NCBI RefSeq assembly: GCF_003336205.1
Contig: NZ_QPIE01000003.1
Span: 290,877-354,876, forward strand
Source of the DNA: Chryseobacterium lacus
Lineage (GTDB): Bacteria; Bacteroidota; Bacteroidia; Flavobacteriales; Weeksellaceae
Reading direction: 5' to 3'
DNA length: 64,000 bases
In this document: positions 50,841-59,261 of the stretch, one piece after another
Layout: the number at the start of each line of letters is the position of its first letter
Numbering within the stretch: position 1 is the stretch's first letter
Notes under the pieces: model-generated
Database searches by the model: none
What the model saw: the letters and a program-made list of their open reading frames with translations, nothing else
Told to the model about the DNA's origin: nothing
Translations under genes and position numbers: made by a program

Positions 50841-52028
50841 ATGAAAATTGTAGTAGGTCTTTCGGGAGGAGTGGATTCTTCGGTGGCTGCCTATCTGCTG
50901 CAGCAGCAAGGGCACGAAGTCATCGGTTTGTTCATGCGCAACTGGAACGATGCCTCGGTTACTCTGGAGGATGAATGTCCGTGGATAGAAGACAGCAACG
51001 ATGCGCTGATGGTAGCCCAAAAACTGGGAATTCCTTTTCAGGTGATCGATATGAGCGAGCTGTATAAAGAACGCATCGTGGATTATATGTTCAAGGAATA
51101 TGAAAACGGAAGAACTCCCAATCCGGACATACTGTGCAACCGTGAAGTAAAATTTGATGTTTTTCTTCAAACAGCTTTGGCATTGGGTGCAGAAAAAGTC
51201 GCTACAGGTCATTACGCCCGTTTGGATTCTTTCGCAGATGAAAACGAAACCAAAATTTATCGTTTGCTTTCAGGAAAAGATCAGAATAAAGACCAAAGCT
51301 ATTTCCTTTGCCAACTAAATCAGGAGCAGCTTTCTAAAGCGCTTTTCCCGATCGGCGAACTCACAAAAACTAAAGTTAGAGAAATTGCGAGAGACCAGGG
51401 ATTGATTACTGCCGAAAAAAAAGATTCCCAAGGTTTGTGTTTTATAGGGAAAGTAAGTTTGCCTGAATTCCTCAAACAGCAGCTGCAGCCCAAAGAAGGC
51501 GAAATTGTTGAAATTTTCAAAGATCTCGAAGCATATTCTAAAGAAATACCTGAATTTTCATCTAAAAAAGAAGAACTGGAATTTCTGTCAACTAAAAAAA
51601 CCTACAACAAATCTGATGGCAAAGTGATAGGCAAGCATCAGGGAGCGCAATATTATACCATCGGGCAGAGCAAAGGCCTTGGTATCGGCGGTCATCAGGA
51701 AAGCTGTTTTATTATTTCACGGGATATGGAACAGAATATTCTGTTTGTGGGAGAAGGGAAAAATTTCCCTGGCCTTTTTACTAAAGTGATCAGAATTCAT
51801 CCGGCTGAAGTTCACTGGGTTCGGGAAGATCTTCGTTTAAATGATGGCGAAACGATGGAAGTGATGGCGAGAATCCGCTACCGTCAACCTTTGGAAAAAG
51901 CCATTCTTCATCAATTCGATTCAGTACTTTTTATTGAATTTCAGAACCCGCAGTCTGCCGTCGCAGAAGGCCAGTTTGCCGCCTGGTATCTGAATGATGA
52001 ATTATTGGGAAGCGGGGTGATCAGTTAA
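50841..52028 (+). CDS. mnmA: tRNA-specific 2-thiouridylase
   Basis: MnmA forms s2U34 in tRNA Lys, Glu and Gln using ATP and relayed persulfide sulfur. The 395-residue protein has the PP-loop [10 protein letters not shown] (6-15), first catalytic Cys in [12 protein letters not shown], and second in [17 protein letters not shown] and [11 protein letters not shown] are also conserved. A segment around 225-260 ([23 protein letters not shown]) is an insertion relative to E. coli. A TAnnTTTG promoter precedes it. An HD hydrolase follows after 46 bases. Confidence 0.96.
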   Translation: MKIVVGLSGGVDSSVAAYLLQQQGHEVIGLFMRNWNDASVTLEDECPWIEDSNDALMVAQKLGIPFQVIDMSELYKERIVDYMFKEYENGRTPNPDILCNREVKFDVFLQTALALGAEKVATGHYARLDSFADENETKIYRLLSGKDQNKDQSYFLCQLNQEQLSKALFPIGELTKTKVREIARDQGLITAEKKDSQGLCFIGKVSLPEFLKQQLQPKEGEIVEIFKDLEAYSKEIPEFSSKKEELEFLSTKKTYNKSDGKVIGKHQGAQYYTIGQSKGLGIGGHQESCFIISRDMEQNILFVGEGKNFPGLFTKVIRIHPAEVHWVREDLRLNDGETMEVMARIRYRQPLEKAILHQFDSVLFIEFQNPQSAVAEGQFAAWYLNDELLGSGVIS

Positions 52029-52074
52029 AAAAGCTTCGGAAAGGTTTTTGTAGGAGTTTGCCAAATTAACCGCA

Positions 52075-52629
52075 ATGGAAGAAACTCTGAGAAAGATTAC
52101 CGAATTTGGCTATCATGCCCACGGAAATCAGCAACGCAAATACACTCCGGATCTTTATATGGTGCATCCTGTCAGGGTAATGGAACAGTGCAAAAATTAC
52201 ACTCAGGATATCACTGTTCTCGCAGCGGCATTGTTGCACGATGTGTTGGAAGATACTCCGATAGGCGAAGAAGAAATGAGAAATTTTCTACTAACCGTGA
52301 TGCCGGAAGCTCAGGCAGAAGAAACCTTGAAGAGAGTGATAGAACTTACGGATGTCTATATTAAAGATGATTTCCCCCAATTAAACCGCCGTACCCGAAA
52401 GGCTAAAGAAGTGGAACGCCTGAAGCAAATATCCCCGGAAACCCAAACGGTTAAATATGCCGATATTCTGGACAACTCGCTGGAGATTATTCCTTACGAT
52501 CCGGATTTTGCAAAAGTTTATCTGCATGAAGTAAAAACCATCCTTAAAGCTCTGGATCGGGGAAATCCGGAACTTAGAAGAAAAGCAATGACGGTGGTGG
52601 AAGAAGGACTGAAACAGCTTTCCCGCTGA
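52075..52629 (+). CDS. HD-domain hydrolase (small alarmone hydrolase-like)
   Basis: The 184-residue protein is a stand-alone HD domain of the RelA/SpoT hydrolase type. HPVRVMEQC supplies the first metal ligand, LLHDVLEDTPI the HD pair and ED motif, and KYADILDNSLEI the last Asp. There is no synthetase or TGS/ACT domain. Members include MESH1-like ppGpp (or NADPH) hydrolases and guanosine-bisphosphate hydrolases; others are unassigned. It sits between mnmA and an SMR transporter, which does not decide its substrate. Activity on (p)ppGpp is plausible but unproven. Confidence 0.85.
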   Translation: MEETLRKITEFGYHAHGNQQRKYTPDLYMVHPVRVMEQCKNYTQDITVLAAALLHDVLEDTPIGEEEMRNFLLTVMPEAQAEETLKRVIELTDVYIKDDFPQLNRRTRKAKEVERLKQISPETQTVKYADILDNSLEIIPYDPDFAKVYLHEVKTILKALDRGNPELRRKAMTVVEEGLKQLSR

Positions 52630-52683
52630 AAAGTTTTTCAGTATTTGGGAAAATATTCACACCTTTACGGCACTAATTACATT

Positions 52684-53013
52684 ATGAACTGGATATTGCT
52701 CATTATCGCCGGCCTGTTTGAGGTCGGTTTCGCTGCTTGTCTCGGAAAGGCCAAAGAAACTACGGGAACGGCTTCTTATTGGTGGTTTTCGGGGTTTCTC
52801 ATTTGTCTTGCTATCAGTATGGTTTTATTGGTGAAGGCCACTCAAACATTGCCTATTGGTACAGCATATGCTGTATGGACAGGCATTGGAGCGGTGGGAA
52901 CGGTTCTCGTCGGAATCTTCTTTTTTAAGGAACCGGCAGATTTTTGGAGACTGTTTTTCATCACCACGCTCATCGCTTCTATTGTGGGACTGAAAGCGGT
53001 TACCACACAATGA
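52684..53013 (+). CDS. SMR-family exporter, Gdx (guanidinium)-like
   Basis: From ATG 52684 it is 109 residues with four transmembrane helices. The N-terminus (MNWILLIIAGLFEVGFAACL) places the essential Glu at position 13 as in Gdx proteins, and GTAYAVWTGIGAVGTVLVGI plus FFFKEPADFWRL match Gdx-type SMR exporters more than drug-type EmrE. Gdx exchanges guanidinium for protons. Homologues function as antiparallel dimers; one copy is enough. No guanidine riboswitch was seen upstream, and the gap after the HD gene is only 54 bases. Confidence 0.82.
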   Translation: MNWILLIIAGLFEVGFAACLGKAKETTGTASYWWFSGFLICLAISMVLLVKATQTLPIGTAYAVWTGIGAVGTVLVGIFFFKEPADFWRLFFITTLIASIVGLKAVTTQ

Positions 53014-53048
53014 CGATACATTATTTTTAATCACAAAAACACCATCTC

Positions 53049-54092
53049 ATGCGAATAGAATATGATATTAAATTAGGATTTAAAGATGTGATGTTTCGGC
53101 CAAAACGTTCTACTTTGAAATCGAGGTCGGAAGTTTCTCTGGAACGGGAATTCACTTTCCTCCATACCGGCCGCCGTTGGAAAGGCGTTCCTGTGATTGC
53201 AGCCAATATGGATACCGTCGGGACTTTTGAAATGGCAGAAGCACTCGCATCAGCAAAGATGATGACCGCCATTCACAAGCACTATACCGTCGAAGAATGG
53301 AGTTCATTTTTAAAAGGAAAACCGGAAGAATTCTATCATCATATCGCGCTGAGTACCGGAACCGGCGCTTCAGACGAAGAAAAAATTAAGAAAATCTTCA
53401 GTCAAAATCCTGAACTGCAGTTTCTCTGTATTGATGTTGCCAATGGTTATTCCCAACATTTCGTGAATTTTGTAAAAAAAGCACGGGATCGTTTTCCGGA
53501 AAAAACCATTATGGCAGGAAATGTAGTGACGGGTGAAATGGTGGAAGAACTTCTTCTTGCAGGTGCAGATATGATTAAAGTAGGAATAGGCCCGGGATCG
53601 GTTTGTACCACGAGAGTGAAAACAGGTGTGGGGTATCCTCAGCTTTCCGCAATTATTGAGTGTGCCGATGCTGCCCACGGATTGAAAGGACACATCATCG
53701 GAGATGGCGGGTGTAGAGTTCCGGGCGATGTAGCGAAGGCTTTCGGCGGCGGTGCCGATTTTGTGATGCTAGGTGGAATGTTGGCCGGACATGATGAAAG
53801 CGGCGGCGACATCAGCGAAGAATCAGGGAAAAAATATAAACTTTTCTACGGCATGAGTTCCCGGACAGCGATGGAAAAGCATGCCGGTAGTGTCGCTGAA
53901 TACCGTGCCTCAGAAGGGAAAACAGTTAAAATCCCCTATAAAGGATCCGTTTCCGAAACTGTGAAAGATCTTTTAGGCGGAATTCGCTCTACTTGCACTT
54001 ATGTAGGAGCCCATACCCTGCGCGAACTTTCCAAAAGAACCACTTTTATCCGGGTTCAGGAACAGGAAAATCAGGTCTTTACCGGCGATTAA
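53049..54092 (+). CDS. guaC: GMP reductase
   Basis: GuaC reduces GMP to IMP and ammonia with NADPH, recycling guanine nucleotides. The 347-residue protein has the (beta/alpha)8 IMPDH/GMPR fold: [33 protein letters not shown], catalytic Cys in [32 protein letters not shown] and the flap [11 protein letters not shown]. No CBS insert is present, so it is GMPR rather than IMPDH. It ends the rightward run; a hairpin about 60 bases downstream may terminate it. Confidence 0.95.
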   Translation: MRIEYDIKLGFKDVMFRPKRSTLKSRSEVSLEREFTFLHTGRRWKGVPVIAANMDTVGTFEMAEALASAKMMTAIHKHYTVEEWSSFLKGKPEEFYHHIALSTGTGASDEEKIKKIFSQNPELQFLCIDVANGYSQHFVNFVKKARDRFPEKTIMAGNVVTGEMVEELLLAGADMIKVGIGPGSVCTTRVKTGVGYPQLSAIIECADAAHGLKGHIIGDGGCRVPGDVAKAFGGGADFVMLGGMLAGHDESGGDISEESGKKYKLFYGMSSRTAMEKHAGSVAEYRASEGKTVKIPYKGSVSETVKDLLGGIRSTCTYVGAHTLRELSKRTTFIRVQEQENQVFTGD

Positions 54093-54151
54093 GATTTTTA
54101 AAATGTCCGGTAAGGTTTTGCCTGTTTTCTTAGTATACCATTTCAATTCAC

Positions 54152-54204
54152 AAAAAATCCCGGCCCAATTACCCTAGCCATAAAGGGAACCGTTCCGGGA
54201 TTAT
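54152..54204. terminator. Terminator-like hairpin, copy 1
   Basis: AATCCCGG (54156-54163) pairs with CCGGGATT (54195-54202), flanked by A on the left and TTATTT on the right. Loop sequence differs from the two other copies, as expected of a hairpin under pairing constraint. Confidence 0.6.
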
Positions 54205-54246
54205 TTCGTCTATTGAAGAAGCAGTTACGAAAGAACAAACCCTCTG

Positions 54247-54270
54247 TCAGGCTCAGCCCGTCGAAGCCTT
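54247..54270. repeat. REP-like element, copy 1
   Basis: The segment starts TCAGGCTCAGCCCGTCGAAG and ends CCTT. Similar strings (GGCTTCGAC with GCTGAGCC) are a widespread intergenic repeat type. Identical 24-base copies are at 56685-56708 and 59104-59127. Confidence 0.65.
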
Positions 54271-54281
54271 CTGTCTTATTA

Positions 54282-54321
54282 GCAAATCTGCAAATCTGCA
54301 AATTTGCAAATTTGCAAATTC
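54282..54321. repeat. Five tandem 8-base units (GCAAATYT)
   Basis: Units GCAAATCT, GCAAATCT, GCAAATTT, GCAAATTT, GCAAATTC follow one another. The copy number differs in the two related intergenic regions. Confidence 0.85.
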
Positions 54322-54403
54322 GCTATTACTAAACAATTAATCGATTAATCAATTAACCAGCAATCAGCAAATCCGCTCCTTCTAAACCATTAACCGGCTC
54401 AAT

Positions 54404-54444
54404 CCTTTTACCTTTTACCTTTTGCCTTTTACCTTTTGCCTTTC
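54404..54444. repeat. Six tandem 7-base units (CCTTTTA/CCTTTTG)
   Basis: The array of CCTTTTR units runs straight into the stop codon of the minus-strand T9SS gene. It is missing from the two related intergenic regions. Confidence 0.85.
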
Positions 54445-56337
54445 TTATTTCTTCACTATTTTCCCTGCCGTAGCAAAACCATCACCCTGCACTTTCACAT
54501 AATACACTCCAGGGGTGACACCACTCATATCAATGGTATGGTTTCTTGTAAATTTACCCTGCTTCATCAGCCTTCCGTCTGCGGTGATGACTTCATAGGA
54601 AGTAAGTTTTTCTTTGGTTTTAATATGAAGAACATCATTTACCGGATTTGGGTAGAAAACCACATCCGTTTGTTTTAACGGGGTTTCTGTGGTGTTCATT
54701 TGGGTACATGAAGACGAGGTAGCCAGTTTGGCAAAGAAAAACTGGGATTTCCCGCTGGTAGTATTGCCGTGAAGTTCTGGTACACCGTCATTGGGATCCA
54801 TAAAAAGGCTGCCGTGCTTGAAACCGCCCACTACATAATTGCCATCATTATCTACCGCTATAGAGGTAAACTCATCCTTTGAACCATAAGTACTTAAGAT
54901 TTCGTGCGCTCCAATTACGGCACCCGTTTCTTTGTTGAGGCGTACCAAGAGTGGATCCCCATCGTCATTCGCCGGACGGGTCATGGTGTGCGTTCCCCAC
55001 TGGTCGCCCTGTGACCCTTTTACGAAGGCCACTTCATTACCATTGAGAACCAGAGGCCCTTTACTATAGCCATACCCAGCGGCTACAACAGAATTTGCAT
55101 ACCCATCTACCGATTTACTCCATTGTACATTTCCAGCGCTATCGACTTTCAAGACTACTGGTGTGTTACCATTAGAAGAAGGAAAGTTGTAATTGCCAAA
55201 AGTAGCAGTAAGTGTATTATTGGGATTGAAATGGAAATATAGACCGGAAATATAAATATTAGATGCGTTGTCTTTTACAATGCCATGAATTCGATTTCTG
55301 GGTAAAGGCTGGTAGGCATAAAACTCTTTTCTCCACAGTTCTGCGCCTGTGGTGCCATCCAATGACAATAAGAAGCCATCTTGAGTAAAAGCGTTATTGT
55401 TATAGGATAAAGGAAAATAGGAGCCCGAACTTCCACTTTCTCTTTTGCCGGTAATATAGTATCGGTTTAAAGTTTCATCAAACAGCAGAAATACTTGACC
55501 TTCAACCATACCTGCTTCCAAACTACCTGTCATGGGTAATAGTAAAGGGTTTGCCTGTGGAGTCATATTCACCGTGTTACCAGTGCCTGGGGTGTAATTA
55601 AATTTCACCAGATAATATTGATAGGTATTTGTAAAAGTGCTGGGAACAGTAACAAGTCCGTTAAGATGTGTACCGGCCCGAAAACCCAAGATTGCATGTA
55701 TATTCTTCGCCGAGTCCATTGTGAAAATTGCAGAATCGGCCTGTCTCGTTGTCCAAGATACATCACCTTGCAAAGCCTGCTGCCACGCCAAATTTCCGTC
55801 AGAAGTATTGTACTTTAAAAGATAAGATGTTTTTAATGCTGGATCTATGGTTGTTGGTTGGCTGGAAGGAACAGTAAGCAAAGGCAATGTTACATTGGTA
55901 TCAAAATGAATGGGAATTGGTGCTGGGTCTGTTACATAATTGGTAGTATAAAAGGATCCCAATAAGTAAAGACCGCCATTATTGTCCAGTTCTATATTCC
56001 ATCCATATTCTAATGATAATCGTCCACCAATGGTTTTAGTCCATCTTAAGCTGCCCTGACAGTCGGTGGAAAAAAGGAATAAATCCTGACCGTGATAAGA
56101 GGTAACCGGGGTGCCATTCAGGGTCGGGCTTCCGGGATTTACCGTTGCCAGATAGTAGTAATTATTATTGCTGTCCACCGCTATATCACGGATGCTTTCA
56201 TCTTGAAAGTAAGTAAATCCCGATCCCGAAGAACCTTGATCTCCTCCGCCATATTGCGCCCACTGCCAGGTGTAGTTCTGGGCCTGGAGCATGAGACAGG
56301 TGAACAGCGCAGAAATGATGTAGATTTTTTGATTCAT
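54445..56337 (-). CDS. T9SS-secreted beta-propeller-like protein, paralogue 1
   Basis: The 630-residue protein has a signal peptide (to about LQAQ, residue 20) and a T9SS type A sorting domain at the end (VVFYPNPVNDVLHIKT, GVYYVKVQGDGFATAGKIVKK). The body contains repeats of the SBBP type (DIAVDSNNNYYYLATV; ELDNNGGLYLLGSF; IAVDNDGNYVVGGF), which predict a beta-propeller. The T9SS machinery should move it to the surface or medium. It is about 70-80% like its neighbour at 56832 by eye, with long identical blocks. Function unknown; adhesion or binding is a guess. Confidence 0.85.
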   Translation of the reverse strand: MNQKIYIISALFTCLMLQAQNYTWQWAQYGGGDQGSSGSGFTYFQDESIRDIAVDSNNNYYYLATVNPGSPTLNGTPVTSYHGQDLFLFSTDCQGSLRWTKTIGGRLSLEYGWNIELDNNGGLYLLGSFYTTNYVTDPAPIPIHFDTNVTLPLLTVPSSQPTTIDPALKTSYLLKYNTSDGNLAWQQALQGDVSWTTRQADSAIFTMDSAKNIHAILGFRAGTHLNGLVTVPSTFTNTYQYYLVKFNYTPGTGNTVNMTPQANPLLLPMTGSLEAGMVEGQVFLLFDETLNRYYITGKRESGSSGSYFPLSYNNNAFTQDGFLLSLDGTTGAELWRKEFYAYQPLPRNRIHGIVKDNASNIYISGLYFHFNPNNTLTATFGNYNFPSSNGNTPVVLKVDSAGNVQWSKSVDGYANSVVAAGYGYSKGPLVLNGNEVAFVKGSQGDQWGTHTMTRPANDDGDPLLVRLNKETGAVIGAHEILSTYGSKDEFTSIAVDNDGNYVVGGFKHGSLFMDPNDGVPELHGNTTSGKSQFFFAKLATSSSCTQMNTTETPLKQTDVVFYPNPVNDVLHIKTKEKLTSYEVITADGRLMKQGKFTRNHTIDMSGVTPGVYYVKVQGDGFATAGKIVKK

Positions 56338-56480
56338 AATCTTTTTATTTTGATACTAAGGTAAAAGGCCACGACACCAACCAAAGTTATGAATTTCATA
56401 ACAATGGTTTGGTATTAAGATGCGAAAATGCCCAAAAGTTGCAGTTGAAAAGTGAAAAATTCTTATTTATTTTCTGGAAT

Positions 56481-56513
56481 AACTTTGCCAAAGTTTCAAA
56501 CTTTGGCAAAGTT
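56481..56513. repeat. 33-base perfect palindrome, copy 1
   Basis: Arms of 16 bases, AACTTTGCCAAAGTTT and its exact complement, flank a single C. The spacer in copy 2 is G. Confidence 0.95.
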
Positions 56514-56589
56514 GAGACAAATCTTAACCGAGTCACCACCACTGTCTTTGTCATGCTGTAAGCATCCCCACTTTTAAGCAAACTCACCC

Positions 56590-56644
56590 AAAAATCCCGG
56601 AACATTTTACCCCGACCCTAAAAGGAGCTGTTCCGGGATTTTTT
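56590..56644. terminator. Bidirectional terminator downstream of paralogue 2
   Basis: AATCCCGGAACA (56593-56604) pairs with TGTTCCGGGATT (56629-56640), extended by A/T pairs. On the minus strand it ends transcription from the 56832 gene before the next gene's upstream region. Confidence 0.8.
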
Positions 56645-56684
56645 CGTCTATTGAAGAAGCAGTTACGAAAGAACAAACCCTCTC

Positions 56685-56708
56685 TCAGGCTCAGCCCGTC
56701 GAAGCCTT
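56685..56708. repeat. REP-like element, copy 2
   Basis: Identical over 24 bases to the copies at 54247 and 59104. Confidence 0.65.
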
Positions 56709-56831
56709 CCTTTTGCATCAGCAAATTTGCAAATTCGCTATTACTAAACAATTAATCAATTCATCAATTAACCAGCAATCCGCAAATCCGCAAATTCGCT
56801 TTTTAACCAATTAACCGATTAAACCATTAAC

Positions 56832-58754
56832 CTATTTCTTCACTATTTTCCCAGCCGTAGCAAAGTTCTCACCCTGCACTTTCACATAGTACACTCCGGT
56901 GGCAACACCACTCATGTCTATCGTAAAATTCCCGCTGAATTTACCCTGCTTCATCAACCTGCCGTCTGCGGTGATGACTTCGTAGGAAGTAAGTTTTTCT
57001 TTGGTTTTAATATTTAAAATATCACGCACAGGGTTAGGATAAAACACTACATCCGTTTGTTTCACCGGGGTTTCTGCTGTGTTCATTTGGGTACATGAAG
57101 ACGAGGTGGCCAGTTTGGCAAAGAAAAACTGGGATTTCCCGCTGGTGGTATTGCCGTGGAGTTCTGGTACGCCGTCGTTGGGATCCATAAAAAGGCTGCC
57201 ATGCTTGAAACCGCCCACCACGTAGTTGCCGTCATTATCGACCGCTATAGAGGTAAACTCATCCTTGGAACCATAAGTACTTAAGATTTCGTGCGCTCCA
57301 ATTACAGCTCCGGTATCTTTATTTAATCTTACCAGAAGCGGGTCTGCATCATCGTTCTGCGGTCGCACCATCGGGTAAGTACCCCAAGTGTCTCCACGGC
57401 TTCCTTTTGCGAAAGCAACTTCGTTGCCGTTAAGAACAAGCGAACTTTTATAAAATTTATGGCCTTCCATTGAAGCAGTTGAAATACTTGTAGGTTGTGC
57501 CACCCAAAGCACCTGACCCAACGGGTTGATACGCATTACATATGGGTTGTAACCTGTATAATAATATGGAAAAGAATAATTTCCTAACGAAGCATTGTTG
57601 GGAAAGGTAGTAGAGCCTGTTTTATTATATATAAAATAATATCCTCCAATATAAATGTCAGAAGTGGTACTGTCCTTAACAATGTTAAATACCACATTAT
57701 CATCCGGATAGTTCCACGGATTTGAAGTCATTGTAAACTCTTTTCTCCATTGTTCCGTTCCTGAGGAGCCGTCAAAAACCAAAAGATAACCATCTCCCGT
57801 GAAAGGGGTTCCTCCGTAAGAAAAATCTGTATAAGTAAATGAACCATCGCTCCACATTCTTTTGCCGGCAAGATAGTACCGGTTTAAGGTCTCATCATAG
57901 ACCAGATTGACTTTGCCCTCGAACATACCCGCCCAAATTTCTCCGGTAATAGGAAGCAATAAAGGATTTGCTTGCGGAATCATATTCACTACATTCCCGG
58001 TGTTGGCAGTGTAATTAAATTTTACCAAATAATACTGATAGGTATTTGTGAAAGTGCTGGGAACGGTAATAAGTCCGTTAAGATGGGTGCCCGCTCGGAA
58101 TCCTAATATAGCATGGATGTTCTTCGCCGAGTCCATTGTAAAAATTGCAGAATCGGCCTGTCTCGTTGTCCAGGATACATCACCTTGCAAAGCCTGTTGC
58201 CACGCCAAACTTCCGTCACCCGTATTATACTTTAGTAGATACGAACTTTTTAAACCGGGATCAGTCGTTGTTTGATCGGCGTATGGTGTATTAATATAAG
58301 GAATAATGGTGGTATCATCAAATTTAATAGGTGCAACTGCGGGGGCTTCAACTCCATACAAATTAACAAAATATCCTAACATATAAATCCCTCCTGCATT
58401 ATCCACTTCTATGTTCCAAGCATACTCATTTTTGTTATATCCACCTATAGTCCGTGTCCACCTTACATTGCCTTGGCAGTCTGTCGAAAACAGAAACAGA
58501 TCCTGACTGCTGTAATTAGTCACGGGTGCCCCGTTAAGAGTTGGGCTACCTGGATTAATGGTGGCAAGATAGTAGTAATTGTTGTTATTATCCACCGCTA
58601 TATCTCTGATGCTTTCATCATTAGTATAAGTAAATCCTGAGCCAAAAGAGCCCTGGTCGCCTCCGCCGTATTGTCCCCATTGCCAGGTGTAATTCTGGGC
58701 CTGGAGGATTAGACAGGCGAAGAGTGCAGAAATGATGTAGATTTTTTGATTCAT
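56832..58754 (-). CDS. T9SS-secreted beta-propeller-like protein, paralogue 2
   Basis: From ATG 58754 it is 640 residues; an in-frame ATG 21 codons upstream lies before the signal peptide and is rejected. It has the signal peptide MNQKIYIISALFACLILQAQ, SBBP-like repeats, and a sorting domain (FYPNPVRDILNIKT, GVYYVKVQGENFATAGKIVKK). Long blocks are identical to paralogue 1, for example ALQGDVSWTTRQADSAIF. The divergent part is mostly residues 110-170 and 310-400. It is the middle of three tandem genes. Confidence 0.85.
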   Translation of the reverse strand: MNQKIYIISALFACLILQAQNYTWQWGQYGGGDQGSFGSGFTYTNDESIRDIAVDNNNNYYYLATINPGSPTLNGAPVTNYSSQDLFLFSTDCQGNVRWTRTIGGYNKNEYAWNIEVDNAGGIYMLGYFVNLYGVEAPAVAPIKFDDTTIIPYINTPYADQTTTDPGLKSSYLLKYNTGDGSLAWQQALQGDVSWTTRQADSAIFTMDSAKNIHAILGFRAGTHLNGLITVPSTFTNTYQYYLVKFNYTANTGNVVNMIPQANPLLLPITGEIWAGMFEGKVNLVYDETLNRYYLAGKRMWSDGSFTYTDFSYGGTPFTGDGYLLVFDGSSGTEQWRKEFTMTSNPWNYPDDNVVFNIVKDSTTSDIYIGGYYFIYNKTGSTTFPNNASLGNYSFPYYYTGYNPYVMRINPLGQVLWVAQPTSISTASMEGHKFYKSSLVLNGNEVAFAKGSRGDTWGTYPMVRPQNDDADPLLVRLNKDTGAVIGAHEILSTYGSKDEFTSIAVDNDGNYVVGGFKHGSLFMDPNDGVPELHGNTTSGKSQFFFAKLATSSSCTQMNTAETPVKQTDVVFYPNPVRDILNIKTKEKLTSYEVITADGRLMKQGKFSGNFTIDMSGVATGVYYVKVQGENFATAGKIVKK

Positions 58755-58898
58755 AATCTTTTTTATTTTGATACTAAGTGAAAAGGCCACGACATCAACC
58801 AAAGTTATGAATTTCATAACAATGGTTTGGTATTAAGATGCGAAAATGCCCAAAAGTTGCAGTTGAAAAGTGAAAAATTCTTATTTATTTTCTGGAAT

Positions 58899-58931
58899 AA
58901 CTTTGCCAAAGTTTGAAACTTTGGCAAAGTT
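58899..58931. repeat. 33-base perfect palindrome, copy 2
   Basis: Same 16-base arms as 56481-56513, with G instead of C at the centre. Confidence 0.95.
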
Positions 58932-59007
58932 GAGACAAATCTTAACCGAGTCACCACCACTGTCTTTGTCATGCTGTAAGCATCCCCACTTTTAAACAAA
59001 TCCACCC

Positions 59008-59063
59008 AAAAAATCCCGAAACATTTTACCCCGACCCTAAAAGGAGCTGTTCCGGGATTTTTT
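59008..59063. terminator. Terminator downstream of paralogue 3
   Basis: AAAATCCCG pairs with CGGGATTTT around a loop like that of the 56590 copy; one pair in the upper stem is lost compared with that copy (GAAACA against TGTTCC). Confidence 0.7.
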
Positions 59064-59103
59064 CGTCTATTGAAGAAGCCACTACGCAAGAACAAACCCT
59101 CTC

Positions 59104-59127
59104 TCAGGCTCAGCCCGTCGAAGCCTT
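59104..59127. repeat. REP-like element, copy 3
   Basis: Identical over 24 bases to the copies at 54247 and 56685. Confidence 0.65.
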
Positions 59128-59261
59128 CTGTCTTATAGGCAAATCTGCTGATTTGCAAATTTGCAAATTTGCAAATTCGCTATTACTAAGCAATTAATCG
59201 ATTAATCAATTAACCAGCAATCAGCAAATCCGCAAATTCGCTTTTTAACCAATCAATTAAC

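Larger units (their letters stand above)
54093..54444. repeat. Intergenic repeat region, copy 1 of the T9SS-locus 3' module
   Basis: These 352 bases between convergent guaC and a T9SS gene hold a hairpin AATCCCGG (54156-54163) with CCGGGATT (54195-54202), the conserved string TTTCGTCTATTGAAGAAG, a REP-like element, five 8-base GCAAATYT units, AATTAATCGATTAAT-type repeats, and six 7-base CCTTTTR units ending at the stop codon. The same order recurs before 56831 and 59261. Confidence 0.8.
56338..56831. repeat. Intergenic repeat region, copy 2 (upstream of paralogue 1, downstream of paralogue 2)
   Basis: These 494 bases begin with the upstream region of the 54445 gene, nearly identical to 58755-59010. 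They include a 33-base palindrome, a terminator, a REP-like element and a short GCAAATTT/TTAATCAATT tail. No promoter matching TAnnTTTG was confirmed here. The near identity over hundreds of non-coding bases shows a recent duplication of gene plus flank. Confidence 0.85.
58755..59261. repeat. Intergenic repeat region, copy 3 (upstream of paralogue 2, downstream of paralogue 3)
   Basis: These 507 bases repeat the arrangement of 56338-56831: gene-upstream segment, 33-base palindrome, terminator, REP-like element, then GCAAATTT units and AATTAATCGATTAAT-type DNA before the stop of the next gene. Confidence 0.85.

Noticed and set aside
52630..52683. Guanidine riboswitch in front of the Gdx-like SMR gene.
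   Set aside because: The gap is 54 bases and contains no ACGR-loop hairpins or other known guanidine-switch motif.
54282..54321. CRISPR-like array from the 8-base units.
   Set aside because: Units are contiguous with no spacers and only 8 bases long, so this is a microsatellite; no cas genes are present.
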